From Nocardioides lijunqiniae (GTDB taxonomy: Bacteria > Actinomycetota > Actinomycetes > Propionibacteriales > Nocardioidaceae), in contig NZ_JACJGM010000035.1 of assembly GCF_015024225.1 (NCBI RefSeq), positions 1 to 62,438 of the forward strand: DNA of 62,438 nt, given 5' to 3'. A program made the translations under genes and the position numbers. Below are positions 32,294 to 41,276 of this stretch, piece after piece (within the stretch, counting starts at the first letter, position 1; the number at the start of each line of letters is the position of its first letter). The notes beneath the pieces were generated by a model. It did no database searches and was not told the DNA's origin. It was given only the letters and a program-made list of their open reading frames with translations.

Positions 32294-33387
32294 GCGTCGA
32301 AGTCGACGGTGACGACGTCGCTCACGGGGTGGGACTGGCAGGTGAGCACGAAGCCCGCCTCCACCTCCGCCTTCTCCAGCGCGTAGTTGCGACGCATGTC
32401 GACCTCTCCCTCCCGCACGAGCGCGCGGCAGGTGCCGCACACGCCACCCTTGCAGGCGAACGGCAGGTCGGAGCGGGTGGCCTGGGCGCCGTCCAGGATC
32501 GTCTGGCCGCGCGGCATCGGGGCCGTGGCCGACAGCCCGTCGAGCACCACGGTGACGTCGCTCGTCTCGCCGTCGGCGACGGCGATCTCACGGACCAGCT
32601 CGGGCGGCGGCTCGTCGACGTAGAAGAGCTCGAAGTGCACGCGGTCCTCGGGCACCCCCAGCTCGGCGAGCACCTCGCGCGCGTCGTTGATCATCGCGAA
32701 CGGCCCGCAGAGCCAGACGTGGTCCATCGCCCGCACCGGCACGAGCACCGACAGCAGGCGGCGCAGCCGGTCGGCGTCGAGGCGGCCGGAGAACAGCTCG
32801 GCGTCGCGCGGCTCGCGGCTCAGCACGTGGGAGAGCCGGAAGCGCTGCCCGTGACGGTTCTTGAGGTCGCCGAGCTCCTCGGCGAACATCACCGACCCGC
32901 TCGTGCGGTTGCCGTAGAGCAGCGTCACCTCCGCCTCGGGGTGGCCGGCCAGGACCGTGCTCGCGATGGAGAGCATCGGCGTGATGCCGGAGCCGGCGGC
33001 GATGCAGAGGTGGCGGCCGCCCGCGGACGGGTCGGCGCGGAAGCTGCCGGTCGGCGTCTGCACCTCGACCTCGTCGCCGGGTCGCACCCCGCGCACCAGC
33101 CAGGAGGAGAACAGGCCGTCGGGGATCTCGCGCACGCCCACCCGCGGCAGCTGCCCGACGGGCGCGCAGATCGAGTACGTACGACGGTGCTCCTGACCGT
33201 CGATCGTGCGGCGCAGCGTCAGCGACTGCCCGGCCGCGAAGGCGAAGGCCTCCCACAGGTGCTCCGGCACGTCGAACGTGACCGCGGCGGAGTCGTCGGT
33301 GAGCCGCTCGACCGCGGCCACGGTGAGCGTGTGGAAGACGGGCTGGACCCGACCCACGCGGGCAGGCGCCTCGGCGGCGAGGGACAT
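32290..33387 (-). CDS. paaE: Phenylacetyl-CoA 1,2-epoxidase reductase subunit
   Basis: 365-residue ferredoxin-NADP-reductase-type protein that feeds electrons to the diiron epoxidase. The FAD domain includes EHRRTYSICAP and the NAD(P) domain includes CIAAGSGITPMLSI. The C-terminal 2Fe-2S ferredoxin has CKGGVCGTC plus a distal Cys in LTCQSHPV. The order FAD-NAD-ferredoxin is that of PaaE. It overlaps paaD by one base (TGATG) and the crotonase gene by four. Confidence 0.93.
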   Translation of the reverse strand: MSLAAEAPARVGRVQPVFHTLTVAAVERLTDDSAAVTFDVPEHLWEAFAFAAGQSLTLRRTIDGQEHRRTYSICAPVGQLPRVGVREIPDGLFSSWLVRGVRPGDEVEVQTPTGSFRADPSAGGRHLCIAAGSGITPMLSIASTVLAGHPEAEVTLLYGNRTSGSVMFAEELGDLKNRHGQRFRLSHVLSREPRDAELFSGRLDADRLRRLLSVLVPVRAMDHVWLCGPFAMINDAREVLAELGVPEDRVHFELFYVDEPPPELVREIAVADGETSDVTVVLDGLSATAPMPRGQTILDGAQATRSDLPFACKGGVCGTCRALVREGEVDMRRNYALEKAEVEAGFVLTCQSHPVSDVVTVDFDA

Positions 33388-33878
33388 CAGATCTCCTTCA
33401 CGTGCTCGAACGGCTCGAGGCACGCCGTGCAGCGGTAGAGCGCCTTGCAGGCGGTCGCCCCGAACTCCGACGTCAGCTCCACCTCGGCCGCGCCGCAGCG
33501 CGGGCAGTGCAGCGACCGGCGGGTGGGCAGCAGGTTCAGCACGACCGGCCCCGAGCGGTGGTCGGCGGGCCCCGGGGGCGAGATGCCGTGCTCCTCCAGC
33601 GCCGCGCGCCCGCGCTCGGTGATCCAGTCGCTGGACCACGCGGGCTCGAGCTCCACGCGCACCCGCACGTCGTCGTAGCCCGCGTCGCGCAGCCGGTGCA
33701 CGAGGTCGTCGCGCATCGTCGCCATCGCCGGGCAGCCGGAGTACGTCGGGGTGATCGCCACGACCACCGCGCCGTCCTCCTCCGTGACGTCGCGCAGCAC
33801 GCCGAGGTCCTCGAGCGTGAGCATCGGCATCTCCGGGTCGGTGACAGTCCGCGCGACGTCGTACGCCGACCGCGTCAT
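33387..33878 (-). CDS. paaD: Phenylacetate-CoA oxygenase assembly protein PaaD (PaaJ)
   Basis: 163-residue MIP18/DUF59-type protein for Fe-S or diiron maturation of the epoxidase. The N-terminal DUF59 domain is VTDPEMPMLTLEDLGVLRDV, with TPTYSGCPAMATM containing the conserved Cys. The C-terminal zinc ribbon has CPRCG and CKALYRCTAC. ATG 33878 is used (GGTGAG upstream); GTG codons at 33887 and 33890 would add 3-4 residues. It overlaps paaE by one base. Confidence 0.92.
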   Translation of the reverse strand: MTRSAYDVARTVTDPEMPMLTLEDLGVLRDVTEEDGAVVVAITPTYSGCPAMATMRDDLVHRLRDAGYDDVRVRVELEPAWSSDWITERGRAALEEHGISPPGPADHRSGPVVLNLLPTRRSLHCPRCGAAEVELTSEFGATACKALYRCTACLEPFEHVKEI

Positions 33879-33892
33879 CGTGCTCACCACCC

Positions 33893-34831
33893 TCACCACT
33901 GACCCATCGGGTGCGCGCGAGCCGTGACCTGCATCTCGGCGAGCATCCGGCCCAGCGCCTCGGTGTGCAGGCCGTCGCGGCCGGTGCGTCCGCGCACGCC
34001 GGCGAGCGCACGCCGCTCGGGGCGCTCGACGCCGCTCATCGCCAGCACCTGCTCCAGCACCACCTCGACCTCGGCGGAGACGTCGACCGGGCGGACGCCC
34101 ACGCCTGCGGCCGCCACCTCGTCCTCGACCGCGTGGGTGGCCAGCAGCTCGGGGTAGAGCGGCCACAGGTCGTCGAGCGCGGCGACCAGGCGCCGCCGCG
34201 ACTCGTCGGTGCCCTGCGCGAGGGTGAGGAACCAGCGCCCGGCGTAGTCGCGGTGGTAGGCCAGCTCCTTGACGCCCTTCGCGGCCACGGCGGCGAGCAC
34301 GCGGTCGCGGCTCTCGCGCAGCCGCTCCAGCAGCGCGAGGCGCACCGTCGAGAAGAGCAGGATCCGGCAGACGACGTGGGCGAAGTCGCCGTTGTCGACC
34401 TCGGAGAGCCGCACGTTGCGGAAGCCGCCGGCCTCGCGGAAGAACGCGAGCGCGTCCTCGGGCGGCACCGGCGAGCCCTCCGGCAGCGCCGGTACGACGG
34501 ACGGGTCGGCGGCCGCGGCGCGCGCGAGCAGCAGCCGCGCCTGGCCCAGGAGGTCGAGCGCGATGTTGGCCAGCGCGATGTCCTCCTCCAGGTCGGGGGC
34601 GTTGCTGCACCACTCCGAGACGCGGTGCGAGAGCACGAGCGCGTCGTCGGCGAGCATCACGCAGTACGTCGCCAGCGCGGCAGGCGCGACGCCCTCGGGC
34701 ATCGTCGTGTCGACGCCGGCGAGCGGGTCCTCGAAGTCGGTGCCGAACGCCCACTGGGAGTCGTCGGAGCCGAGCAGGCCGTCGAAGACCGAGCCGTGCG
34801 CGTCGTTGGGGTCCGGTGCGGAGTGCGACAT
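33893..34831 (-). CDS. paaC: Phenylacetyl-CoA 1,2-epoxidase subunit PaaC
   Basis: 312-residue structural subunit of the epoxidase, with the ferritin-like fold but without a diiron site. Landmarks are YCVMLADDALVLSHRVSEW, LANIALDLLGQARLLL and ELAYHRDYAGRWFLTLAQGT (outlined). The N-terminal 45 residues are Asp-rich and extra compared with E. coli PaaC (248 residues). ATG at 34831. It lies 11 bp downstream of paaB. Confidence 0.92.
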   Translation of the reverse strand: MSHSAPDPNDAHGSVFDGLLGSDDSQWAFGTDFEDPLAGVDTTMPEGVAPAALATYCVMLADDALVLSHRVSEWCSNAPDLEEDIALANIALDLLGQARLLLARAAAADPSVVPALPEGSPVPPEDALAFFREAGGFRNVRLSEVDNGDFAHVVCRILLFSTVRLALLERLRESRDRVLAAVAAKGVKELAYHRDYAGRWFLTLAQGTDESRRRLVAALDDLWPLYPELLATHAVEDEVAAAGVGVRPVDVSAEVEVVLEQVLAMSGVERPERRALAGVRGRTGRDGLHTEALGRMLAEMQVTARAHPMGQW

Positions 34832-34842
34832 GGGTCCGTCCT

Positions 34843-35163
34843 TCACATGTGGGGGACGTCGTCGGGGATGGCGTAGAAGGTCGGGTGGCGGTAGACCTTG
34901 TCGCCGCTCGGCGCGAAGAACGGGTCCTTCTCGTCGGGGCTCGAGGCGGTGATCGCCTCCGCCCGGACCACCCAGATGCTCACGCCCTCGTTGCGCCGGG
35001 TGTAGACGTCGCGCGCGTGCCGCACGGCCATCTCGTCGTCGGCCGCGTGCAACGAGCCGACGTGGACGTGGTTGAGCCCGCGCTTGCCGCGCACGAACAC
35101 CTCGTACAGCGGCCACTCGGCCTGGGGGCTGGTGGACTCGGTCACCGTGGTCTCCTCACTCAC
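34843..35163 (-). CDS. paaB: Phenylacetyl-CoA 1,2-epoxidase subunit PaaB
   Basis: 106-residue small subunit. The core is WPLYEVFVRGKRGLNHVHVGSLHA, then MAVRHARDVYTRRNEGVSIWVV (both outlined), ending YRHPTFYAIPDDVPHM, a textbook PaaB sequence. It bridges PaaAC dimers. The GTG at 35163 overlaps the paaA stop (GTGA). Confidence 0.95.
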   Translation of the reverse strand: MSEETTVTESTSPQAEWPLYEVFVRGKRGLNHVHVGSLHAADDEMAVRHARDVYTRRNEGVSIWVVRAEAITASSPDEKDPFFAPSGDKVYRHPTFYAIPDDVPHM

Positions 35164-36170
35164 CGGGTCTCGACCCGCCCGTCGGCGCCTCGCAGGCTCG
35201 GCGCCGGGGCTCGCTCGACCTTCGCGCGGTCACGCTCGCGCTCCTCCGTCGCGCGCGCGTACGCGCTCGCGGCTTCGCGCACCCACGCGCCGTCCTCGTG
35301 GGCCCGCTTGCGGTGCGCGATGCGCTGGCGGTTGCAGGGCCCGTCGCCCTTGACCACCTGCATGAACTCGTCCCAGTCGGGCGTGCCGAAGTCGTAGTGG
35401 CCGCGCTCCTCGTTCCAGCGCAGGTCGGGGTCGGGGAACGTGACGCCGAGGGCCTCGGCCTGCGGCATGCTCATGTCGACGAAGCGCTGGCGCAGCTCGT
35501 CGTTGGTGTTGCGCTTGATGCCCCAGGCCATCGACTGCGCGGAGTTGGGCGACTCGTCGTCGGGCGGGCCGAACATCATCAGCGCCGGCCACCAGAAGCG
35601 GTCGACCGACTCCTGCACCATCGCGCGCTGCTCGTCGGTGCCGCGCATCATCGTCATCAAGAGCTCGTAGCCCTGGCGCTGGTGGAAGGACTCCTCCTTG
35701 CAGATGCGGATCATCGCGCGGCCGTAGGGCCCGAACGACGTACGGCACAGCGGGACCTGGTTGCAGATCGCGGCGCCGTCGACGAGCCAGCCGATCGTGC
35801 CGACGTCGGCGTAGCTCAGGGTGGGGTAGTTGAAGATCGAGGAGTACTTCTGGCGGCCCTCGATGAGCATCTCGGTCAGCTCGGTCCGGGAGACGCCGAG
35901 CGTCTCGCAGGCGGAGTAGAGGTAGAGCCCGTGGCCTGCCTCGTCCTGCACCTTGGCCAGCAGGATCGCCTTGCGACGCAGCGACGGCGCGCGGGTGATC
36001 CAGGCGCCCTCGGGCTGCATCCCGATGATCTCGGAGTGCGCGTGCTGGGCGACCTGGCGCACCAACGTCTTGCGGTAGCCCTCCGGCATCCAGTCGCGCG
36101 GCTCGATGCGGTCGTGGTGGGCGATGGTGGCCTCGAAGCCCTGCTGGAGCTCGCTCTCCGTCAGCGTCAT
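35160..36170 (-). CDS. paaA: Phenylacetyl-CoA 1,2-epoxidase catalytic subunit PaaA
   Basis: 336-residue diiron oxygenase subunit. Iron ligands are visible in KVQDEAGHGLYLY (ExxH-type) and KEESFHQRQGYEL (E-ExxH). The substrate-channel region YPTLSYADVGTIGWLVDGAA is conserved. It converts phenylacetyl-CoA to the ring 1,2-epoxide. ATG at 36170 has GGAGGAG about 6 nt upstream. It is the first gene of a leftward operon (paaA, B, C, D, E, crotonase, paaH, paaI), and the shared operator with paaZ lies 19 bp upstream. Confidence 0.95.
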   Translation of the reverse strand: MTLTESELQQGFEATIAHHDRIEPRDWMPEGYRKTLVRQVAQHAHSEIIGMQPEGAWITRAPSLRRKAILLAKVQDEAGHGLYLYSACETLGVSRTELTEMLIEGRQKYSSIFNYPTLSYADVGTIGWLVDGAAICNQVPLCRTSFGPYGRAMIRICKEESFHQRQGYELLMTMMRGTDEQRAMVQESVDRFWWPALMMFGPPDDESPNSAQSMAWGIKRNTNDELRQRFVDMSMPQAEALGVTFPDPDLRWNEERGHYDFGTPDWDEFMQVVKGDGPCNRQRIAHRKRAHEDGAWVREAASAYARATEERERDRAKVERAPAPSLRGADGRVETR

Positions 36171-36188
36171 CGGCTCTCCTCCGTCTAT

Positions 36189-36210
36189 TTACTGACCGAT
36201 CGGTCTGTAA
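36189..36210. promoter_or_regulatory. PaaR-type TetR operator between paaA and paaZ
   Basis: A 22 bp near-perfect palindrome: left arm TTACTGACCGA, right arm TCGGTCTGTAA, with one mismatched pair. The core ACCGATCGGT with flanking AC/GT is close to the ACTNACCG-type operator reported for actinobacterial PaaR. It lies 18 bp from the paaA start codon and 46 bp from the paaZ start codon, so one repressor could control both directions. Phenylacetyl-CoA is the usual inducer. Confidence 0.7.
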
Positions 36211-36256
36211 TACTGTGACACACGATCCGACCCCGTGCAACGAGATGGAGATCCCC

Positions 36257-38293
36257 GTGTCGAGACTTCTGGAGAGCTACGCCGCCGGCCGCTGGCACCG
36301 CGCGAGCGACGAGGGCAGCGCCCTGCTCGACGCCGCGACCGGCGAGGAGGTCGCCCGGATCTCCGCGACCGGGCTCGACCTCGGCGAGATGACCGTCCAC
36401 GCGAGCACCGTCGGGGGCCCCGCCCTGCGCGCCCTGACGTTCCACGAGCGGGCGGCGCTGCTCAAGCAGCTGGCCAAGCACCTGATGGCCGGAAAGGACG
36501 AGCTCTACGACCTCTCCTTCCGCACCGGCGCCACCCGCCGTGACTCCGCGGTCGACATCGACGGCGGCATCGGCACCCTCTTCAGCTTCGCCAGCAAGGG
36601 CACCCGCGAGCTGCCCAACGACACCGTCGCGCTCGACGGCGGCCTCGAGCGCCTCGGCAGGGCCGGCACCTTCGTCGGCCAGCACCTCTACACCTCGCGA
36701 CCGGGCGTCGCGGTGCAGATCAACGCCTTCAACTTCCCCGTCTGGGGCATGCTCGAGAAGCTCGCGCCCGCGTTCCTCGCCGGCCTGCCCACCATCGTCA
36801 AGCCCGGCAGCCAGACCGCCTACCTCACCGAGCTCGCCGTACGCCGGATCGTCGAGTCGGGCATCCTGCCGGAGGGCACGCTCCAGCTGCTCTGCGGCAG
36901 CGCGTCGGGGCTGCTCGACGAGCTGACCGTGCAGGACTCGGTCGCGTTCACCGGCTCGGCCCACACCGCCGGCATGCTGCGCAACCACACCAACGTGCTC
37001 CACGGCGGCGTCCAGCTCGGTGTCGAGGCCGACTCGCTCAACTGCTCGATCCTCGGCCCGGACGTCTCGGTGGACGATCCGGAGTTCGACCTGTTCGTGA
37101 AGGGCGTCGTCGCGGAGATGACGGTCAAGGCCGGCCAGAAGTGCACCGCCATCAGGCGTGCGATCGTGCCCGAGTCGATGGCCGACGCCGTCGTCGACGC
37201 GATCTCCGCACGGCTCGCGAAGGTCACCGTCGGCAACCCCGCCCACGACGACGTGCGCATGGGCGCCCTGGCCTCCCTCGGCCAGCGCGACGACGTGCGC
37301 AAGGCCGTGCAGCAGCTGCGCGCCTCCGCCGAGGTCGTCTTCGGCGACCCCGACCACGTCGAGGTCCTCGACGCCGACGCCGAGCGCGGCGCGTTCATGT
37401 CGCCGGTCCTGCTGCGCGCCCAGAGGGGTGCCGTCGAGGCACACGACGTCGAGCCCTTCGGACCGGTCAGCACCGTGCTCACCTACGACTCCGTCGAGGA
37501 GGCCGTCGAGCTCGCCGCACGCGGCAAGGGCTCGCTGGTGGGCTCGCTGGTCACCCACGACGCGGGCGTCGCCCGCACCGTCGTGCTCGGCGTCGCGCCG
37601 TGGCACGGCCGGGTCCTGGTGCTCGACCGCGACGACGCCGGCGAGTCCACCGGCCACGGCTCGCCGCTGCCCGTGCTCGTGCACGGCGGCCCCGGCCGCG
37701 CCGGCGGCGGCGAGGAGCTCGGCGGCGTCCGCGCCGTCCTGCACCACATGCAGCGCACGGCCGTCCAGGCCTCCCCCGACATGATGACCGCGATCACCGG
37801 TCGCTGGACGACGGGCTCGGAGCGCACCGCCGGCGACGTCCACCCGTTCCGCAAGAGCCTGGCCACGCTGGCGATCGGCGACACCATCGCCTCCGAGGCC
37901 CGCACGGTGACGCTCGAGGACATCGAGCACTTCGCCGACTTCACCGGCGACACGTTCTACGCCCACACCGACGAGGCGGCCGCGAAGGAGAACCCGCTCT
38001 TCGGCGGCATCGTCGCCCACGGCTACCTCGTGGTCTCGCTGGCCGCCGGACTGTTCGTCGACCCCGACCCGGGCCCGGTCCTGGCCAACTTCGGCGTCGA
38101 CCACCTGCGCTTCCTGACCCCGGTCAAGGCCGGCGACTCGATCGCGGTCACGCTGACGGTCAAGCAGATCACCCCGCGCTCCGGCGCCGACTACGGCGAG
38201 GTGCGCTGGGATGCCGTCGTCACCAACGCCGACGGCGACCCGGTCGCCACCTACGACGTGCTCACGCTCGTCGCGAAGGAGTGGGACCGCTGA
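36257..38293 (+). CDS. paaZ: Bifunctional oxepin-CoA hydrolase / 3-oxo-5,6-dehydrosuberyl-CoA semialdehyde dehydrogenase PaaZ
   Basis: 678 residues (E. coli PaaZ has 681). Residues 1 to about 520 are an aldehyde dehydrogenase: the conserved GVAVQINAFNFPVWGMLEKL and the catalytic Cys in GQKCTAIRRAI. The C-terminal 150 residues are an (R)-specific hydratase of MaoC type, with catalytic Asp and His in FTGDTFYAHTDEAA and GGIVAHGYLV. GTG at 36257 has GGAG 6 nt upstream and gives an N-terminus collinear with the family; the GTG at 36215 would add 14 residues through the leader. It opens the oxepin-CoA ring and oxidises the aldehyde. It overlaps the EthD gene by one base. Confidence 0.95.
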   Translation: MSRLLESYAAGRWHRASDEGSALLDAATGEEVARISATGLDLGEMTVHASTVGGPALRALTFHERAALLKQLAKHLMAGKDELYDLSFRTGATRRDSAVDIDGGIGTLFSFASKGTRELPNDTVALDGGLERLGRAGTFVGQHLYTSRPGVAVQINAFNFPVWGMLEKLAPAFLAGLPTIVKPGSQTAYLTELAVRRIVESGILPEGTLQLLCGSASGLLDELTVQDSVAFTGSAHTAGMLRNHTNVLHGGVQLGVEADSLNCSILGPDVSVDDPEFDLFVKGVVAEMTVKAGQKCTAIRRAIVPESMADAVVDAISARLAKVTVGNPAHDDVRMGALASLGQRDDVRKAVQQLRASAEVVFGDPDHVEVLDADAERGAFMSPVLLRAQRGAVEAHDVEPFGPVSTVLTYDSVEEAVELAARGKGSLVGSLVTHDAGVARTVVLGVAPWHGRVLVLDRDDAGESTGHGSPLPVLVHGGPGRAGGGEELGGVRAVLHHMQRTAVQASPDMMTAITGRWTTGSERTAGDVHPFRKSLATLAIGDTIASEARTVTLEDIEHFADFTGDTFYAHTDEAAAKENPLFGGIVAHGYLVVSLAAGLFVDPDPGPVLANFGVDHLRFLTPVKAGDSIAVTLTVKQITPRSGADYGEVRWDAVVTNADGDPVATYDVLTLVAKEWDR

Positions 38294-38598
38294 TGCCCGC
38301 CTCGATGCACCGCCTCACCGTCCAGTACTTCGACCCGGCCGACGGCGACGCGTTCCTGGCCGCCTACCGCGAGCGGCACGTCCCGCTCGTGCGGGCCGTC
38401 CCGGACCTGCAGCGCTTCACCCTGACCACCCCGCGCGGAGACGGTGCGCCGTACCTCCAGGCGGAGCTGTGGTTCGCCGACGCCGAGACCATGAAGGCCA
38501 GCCTGGCCTCGCCAGAGATGGGCGCGGCGGCCGCCGACGCCGAGACGTACGACGTCGCGCGCAAGGCGATGCTCACCGGCGAGGTCGAGGAGCTCTAG
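38293..38598 (+). CDS. EthD-family small protein
   Basis: 101-residue dimeric alpha-beta barrel protein of the EthD family. HRLTVQYFDPADGDAFLAAYRERHVPLVR (outlined) has the typical YxxxHxPL block. EthD-like proteins occur in many degradation operons, with roles from lactone isomerase to assembly. The TGATG overlap with paaZ shows co-translation, so it is part of the phenylacetate unit here. No catalytic function is claimed. Confidence 0.85.
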   Translation: MPASMHRLTVQYFDPADGDAFLAAYRERHVPLVRAVPDLQRFTLTTPRGDGAPYLQAELWFADAETMKASLASPEMGAAAADAETYDVARKAMLTGEVEEL

Positions 38599-38610
38599 CC
38601 CGTCGGAGAG

Positions 38611-39906
38611 TCAGCGCTTCGGGCGCTGGTCGACGATCCGGCGCATCTTGCCGACGGACCGCTCGATCCCGCCCGGCTCGCGCACCTCGACGTCGACGCT
38701 GACGCCGATCGTGCTCTTCACCAGGTGCCGCAGCCGACGGCCCGCCTCCTGCGCGCTGTGGGTCGCCACGCCCTCGCGGTGCTCGACCAGCACCGTCATC
38801 TCGTCGAGGGTGCCGCTGCGCGAGAGCACGCACTGGAAGTGCGGTGACAGCTCCGGCGTGCCGAGCAGCAGCTCCTCGACCTGCGTCGGGAAGAGGTTGA
38901 CCCCGCGCAGGATGATCATGTCGTCGGTGCGGCCGGTGATCTTCTCCATGCGTCGCATGGTCCGCGCCGTTCCGGGCAGCAGGCGGGTCAGGTCGCGGGT
39001 GCGGTAGCGGACCACCGGCATCGCCTGCTTGGTCAGCGAGGTGAAGACCAGCTCGCCCTTCTCCCCGTCGGGCAGCACCTCGCCGCTGACCGGGTCGATG
39101 ACCTCGGGGTAGAAGTGGTCCTCCCAGACGTGCAGGCCGTCCTTGGTCTCGACCACCTCGGAGGCGACCCCGGGGCCGATCACCTCGGACAGGCCGTAGA
39201 TGTCGACCGCGTCGATGCCGAGGATGCCCTCGACCTCGAGCCGCATCTCGTTCGTCCACGGCTCGGCGCCGAAGATCCCGACCTCCAGCGAGGTCGAGCG
39301 CGGGTCGACGCCCTGGCGGCGCATCTCGTCGACGATCGCGAGCATGTACGACGGCGTCACCATGATGACCCGCGGCTCGAAGTCGAGGATCAGCTGGACC
39401 TGGCGCTCGGTCATGCCCCCGGAGACGGGCACCACGGTGCAGCCGAGCCTCTCGGCGCCGTAGTGGGCGCCGAGGCCTCCGGTGAAGAGCCCGTAGCCGT
39501 AGGCGTTGTGCAGCACGTCGCCAGGACGCCCGCCGCCGGCGCGGATGCTGCGCGCCATGACCGTGGCCCACATGTCGACGTCGGCGGCGGTGTAGCCGAC
39601 CACGGTGGGCTTGCCGGTCGTGCCGGACGACGCGTGCAGCCGCACGACCTGCTCGCGCGGCACCGCGAACATGCCGTACGGGTAGTTGTCGCGCAGGTCG
39701 GCCTTCGTGGTGAACGGCAGCCGCGCCAGGTCGGACAGCTCGCGGACGTCGTCGGGGTGCACCCCCGCCGCCTCCCAGGCCCGCCGGTAGTGCGGCACGT
39801 GCTCGTACGCGCGGCGCAGCGTGTCCTGCAGCCGCACGAGCTGCAGCGCCCGCAGCTCGTCCACCGACGCGGTCTCGATCGCCTCCAGCTCACCCATGTC
39901 AGCCAT
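38611..39906 (-). CDS. paaK: Phenylacetate-CoA ligase
   Basis: 431-residue adenylate-forming ligase activating phenylacetate with ATP and CoA. The P-loop is LHASSGTTGKPTVVGYT, near residue 92. The aromatic-substrate region is NAYGYGLFTGGLGAHYGAE, A5 lies in VDIYGLSEVIGPG, and the C-terminal Lys is in GKMRRIVD. ATG at 39906 (an ATG three codons further in is also possible). It is transcribed toward paaZ-EthD and is convergent with them. It begins 54 bp downstream of the bkdC-type stop, with a partial palindromic repeat between. Confidence 0.94.
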   Translation of the reverse strand: MADMGELEAIETASVDELRALQLVRLQDTLRRAYEHVPHYRRAWEAAGVHPDDVRELSDLARLPFTTKADLRDNYPYGMFAVPREQVVRLHASSGTTGKPTVVGYTAADVDMWATVMARSIRAGGGRPGDVLHNAYGYGLFTGGLGAHYGAERLGCTVVPVSGGMTERQVQLILDFEPRVIMVTPSYMLAIVDEMRRQGVDPRSTSLEVGIFGAEPWTNEMRLEVEGILGIDAVDIYGLSEVIGPGVASEVVETKDGLHVWEDHFYPEVIDPVSGEVLPDGEKGELVFTSLTKQAMPVVRYRTRDLTRLLPGTARTMRRMEKITGRTDDMIILRGVNLFPTQVEELLLGTPELSPHFQCVLSRSGTLDEMTVLVEHREGVATHSAQEAGRRLRHLVKSTIGVSVDVEVREPGGIERSVGKMRRIVDQRPKR

Positions 39907-39925
39907 GCCTCTCAGTGCAACACAC

Positions 39926-39951
39926 CTCGCTGCGCTCGCACCTCAACCACC
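39926..39951. repeat. Truncated type A palindromic repeat between bkdC and paaK
   Basis: CTCGCTGCGCTCGCACCTC followed by AACCACC equals the right two thirds of a type A repeat (compare 28018-28043). The left end GGTTTCGAGG is missing. It occupies most of the gap between the dehydrogenase operon and paaK. Confidence 0.75.
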
Positions 39952-39959
39952 GGCGCGGG

Positions 39960-41276
39960 TCACAGGCGCGCGATCGCGCTGGCGGGGTTCTCGATGGCGT
40001 CGGCGACCGAGCGCATGAAGCCGGCCGCCGTGCCGCCGTCGCACACCCGGTGGTCGAAGACGAACGACATCTGGGTGATCTTGCGGACCACGATCTCGCC
40101 GTCGACGACCCACGGACGGTCGATGATCCGGCCGAGGCCGAGGATCGCGACCTGGGGGTGGTTGATGATCGCCGCGCTTCCGTCGACGTTGAAGCCGCCG
40201 TAGTTGTTGAGCGTGAACGTGCCGCCGGCCATCTCCTCGGCCGTGGCCCGTCCCTCACGCGCCCGAGCCGTGAGGTCGCGGATGGCAGCGTCCAGCCCGG
40301 CGGTCGTCATCGACTCCGCGCCGAGCACGGCCGGCACCACGAGCCCCCGCTCCGACTGCACCGCGATGCCGAGACCGACGGTGTCGCTGAGCACGATCTC
40401 CTGGCGATCGACGTCGAGGCGGGAGTTGAGGACGGGGTACTCCTTCAGCGCCGCCACGACGAAGCGCGCGAGGTAGGCCAGGATCCCCGGACCGGCGTCG
40501 GTGGCCGTACGGGTGCTCTCGCGCAGCTCCCACAGGGGTGTGGCGTCGACGTCGACCCAGACCGTCGCCTCGGGGATCTCCGCGCGGCTGCGCGACAGCG
40601 CCGCCGACACCGCCTTGCGGAAGCCGTTGAGCGGGATCCGCTCTCCCCCGCCGCCGACAGGAGCAGGACTCTCGGTCACGGCAGCAGGAGCCGACCGCTC
40701 GCCGATCGCGCGCTCGACGTCGGCGCGCACGATGATCCCGCCGAAGCCGGTCGGCGTCAGGGAGTGCAGGTCGACGCCGGCGTCCGCGGCGATCCGGCGC
40801 ACGAGCGGCGACACGACGCGCGGCGGACGGCGACGACCGGTGGACGGCGGCGAGGACACCGGCGCCGCGGTCGCTGCAGGAGTCACGCGAGCCGTGGCCG
40901 CGCGCGGACGACGCCGACGGCGCGACCCGCTGGCCTCCGGGGTGCCGTAGCCGATGAGCACGTTGCCCGATCCGGCCTTCTCCTCCTCGCGGTAGAGCTC
41001 CGCCTCGTCGGTGGGTCCGGTCGCGGCCTCGACGGTGATGAGCGGCGTGCCGACGTCCAGGGTCTCGCCCTCCGCGCCGTGCAGCACCGCGACGCGTCCG
41101 GCGTACGGCGAGGGCACCTCGACCAGCGACTTGGCCGTCTCCACCTCGACGATCGCCTGGTCGACGACCACCTCGTCGCCCACCGCCACGAGCCACCGCA
41201 CGACCTCCGCCTCGGTGAGGCCCTCGCCGAGGTCGGGCAGCAGGAAGACCTGGCCGGTCTCGGTCGCGGTGGTCAC
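39960..41276 (-). CDS. bkdC: Dihydrolipoamide acyltransferase (E2) of a branched-chain-type 2-oxoacid dehydrogenase
   Basis: 438 residues. An N-terminal lipoyl domain has the lipoylated Lys in VEVETAKSLVEVPS (about residue 46). A peripheral-subunit-binding domain follows (PLVRRIAADAGVDLHSLTPTG, about 155-190, outlined). The catalytic acyltransferase domain ends with FDHRVCDGGTAAGFM (active-site His and Asp). A single lipoyl domain and Arg/Pro-rich linkers are normal for BkdC. GTG at 41276 overlaps the E1beta stop (GTGA). Acyl specificity is inferred from the neighbouring Lrp-type regulator. Confidence 0.85.
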   Translation of the reverse strand: MTTATETGQVFLLPDLGEGLTEAEVVRWLVAVGDEVVVDQAIVEVETAKSLVEVPSPYAGRVAVLHGAEGETLDVGTPLITVEAATGPTDEAELYREEEKAGSGNVLIGYGTPEASGSRRRRRPRAATARVTPAATAAPVSSPPSTGRRRPPRVVSPLVRRIAADAGVDLHSLTPTGFGGIIVRADVERAIGERSAPAAVTESPAPVGGGGERIPLNGFRKAVSAALSRSRAEIPEATVWVDVDATPLWELRESTRTATDAGPGILAYLARFVVAALKEYPVLNSRLDVDRQEIVLSDTVGLGIAVQSERGLVVPAVLGAESMTTAGLDAAIRDLTARAREGRATAEEMAGGTFTLNNYGGFNVDGSAAIINHPQVAILGLGRIIDRPWVVDGEIVVRKITQMSFVFDHRVCDGGTAAGFMRSVADAIENPASAIARL

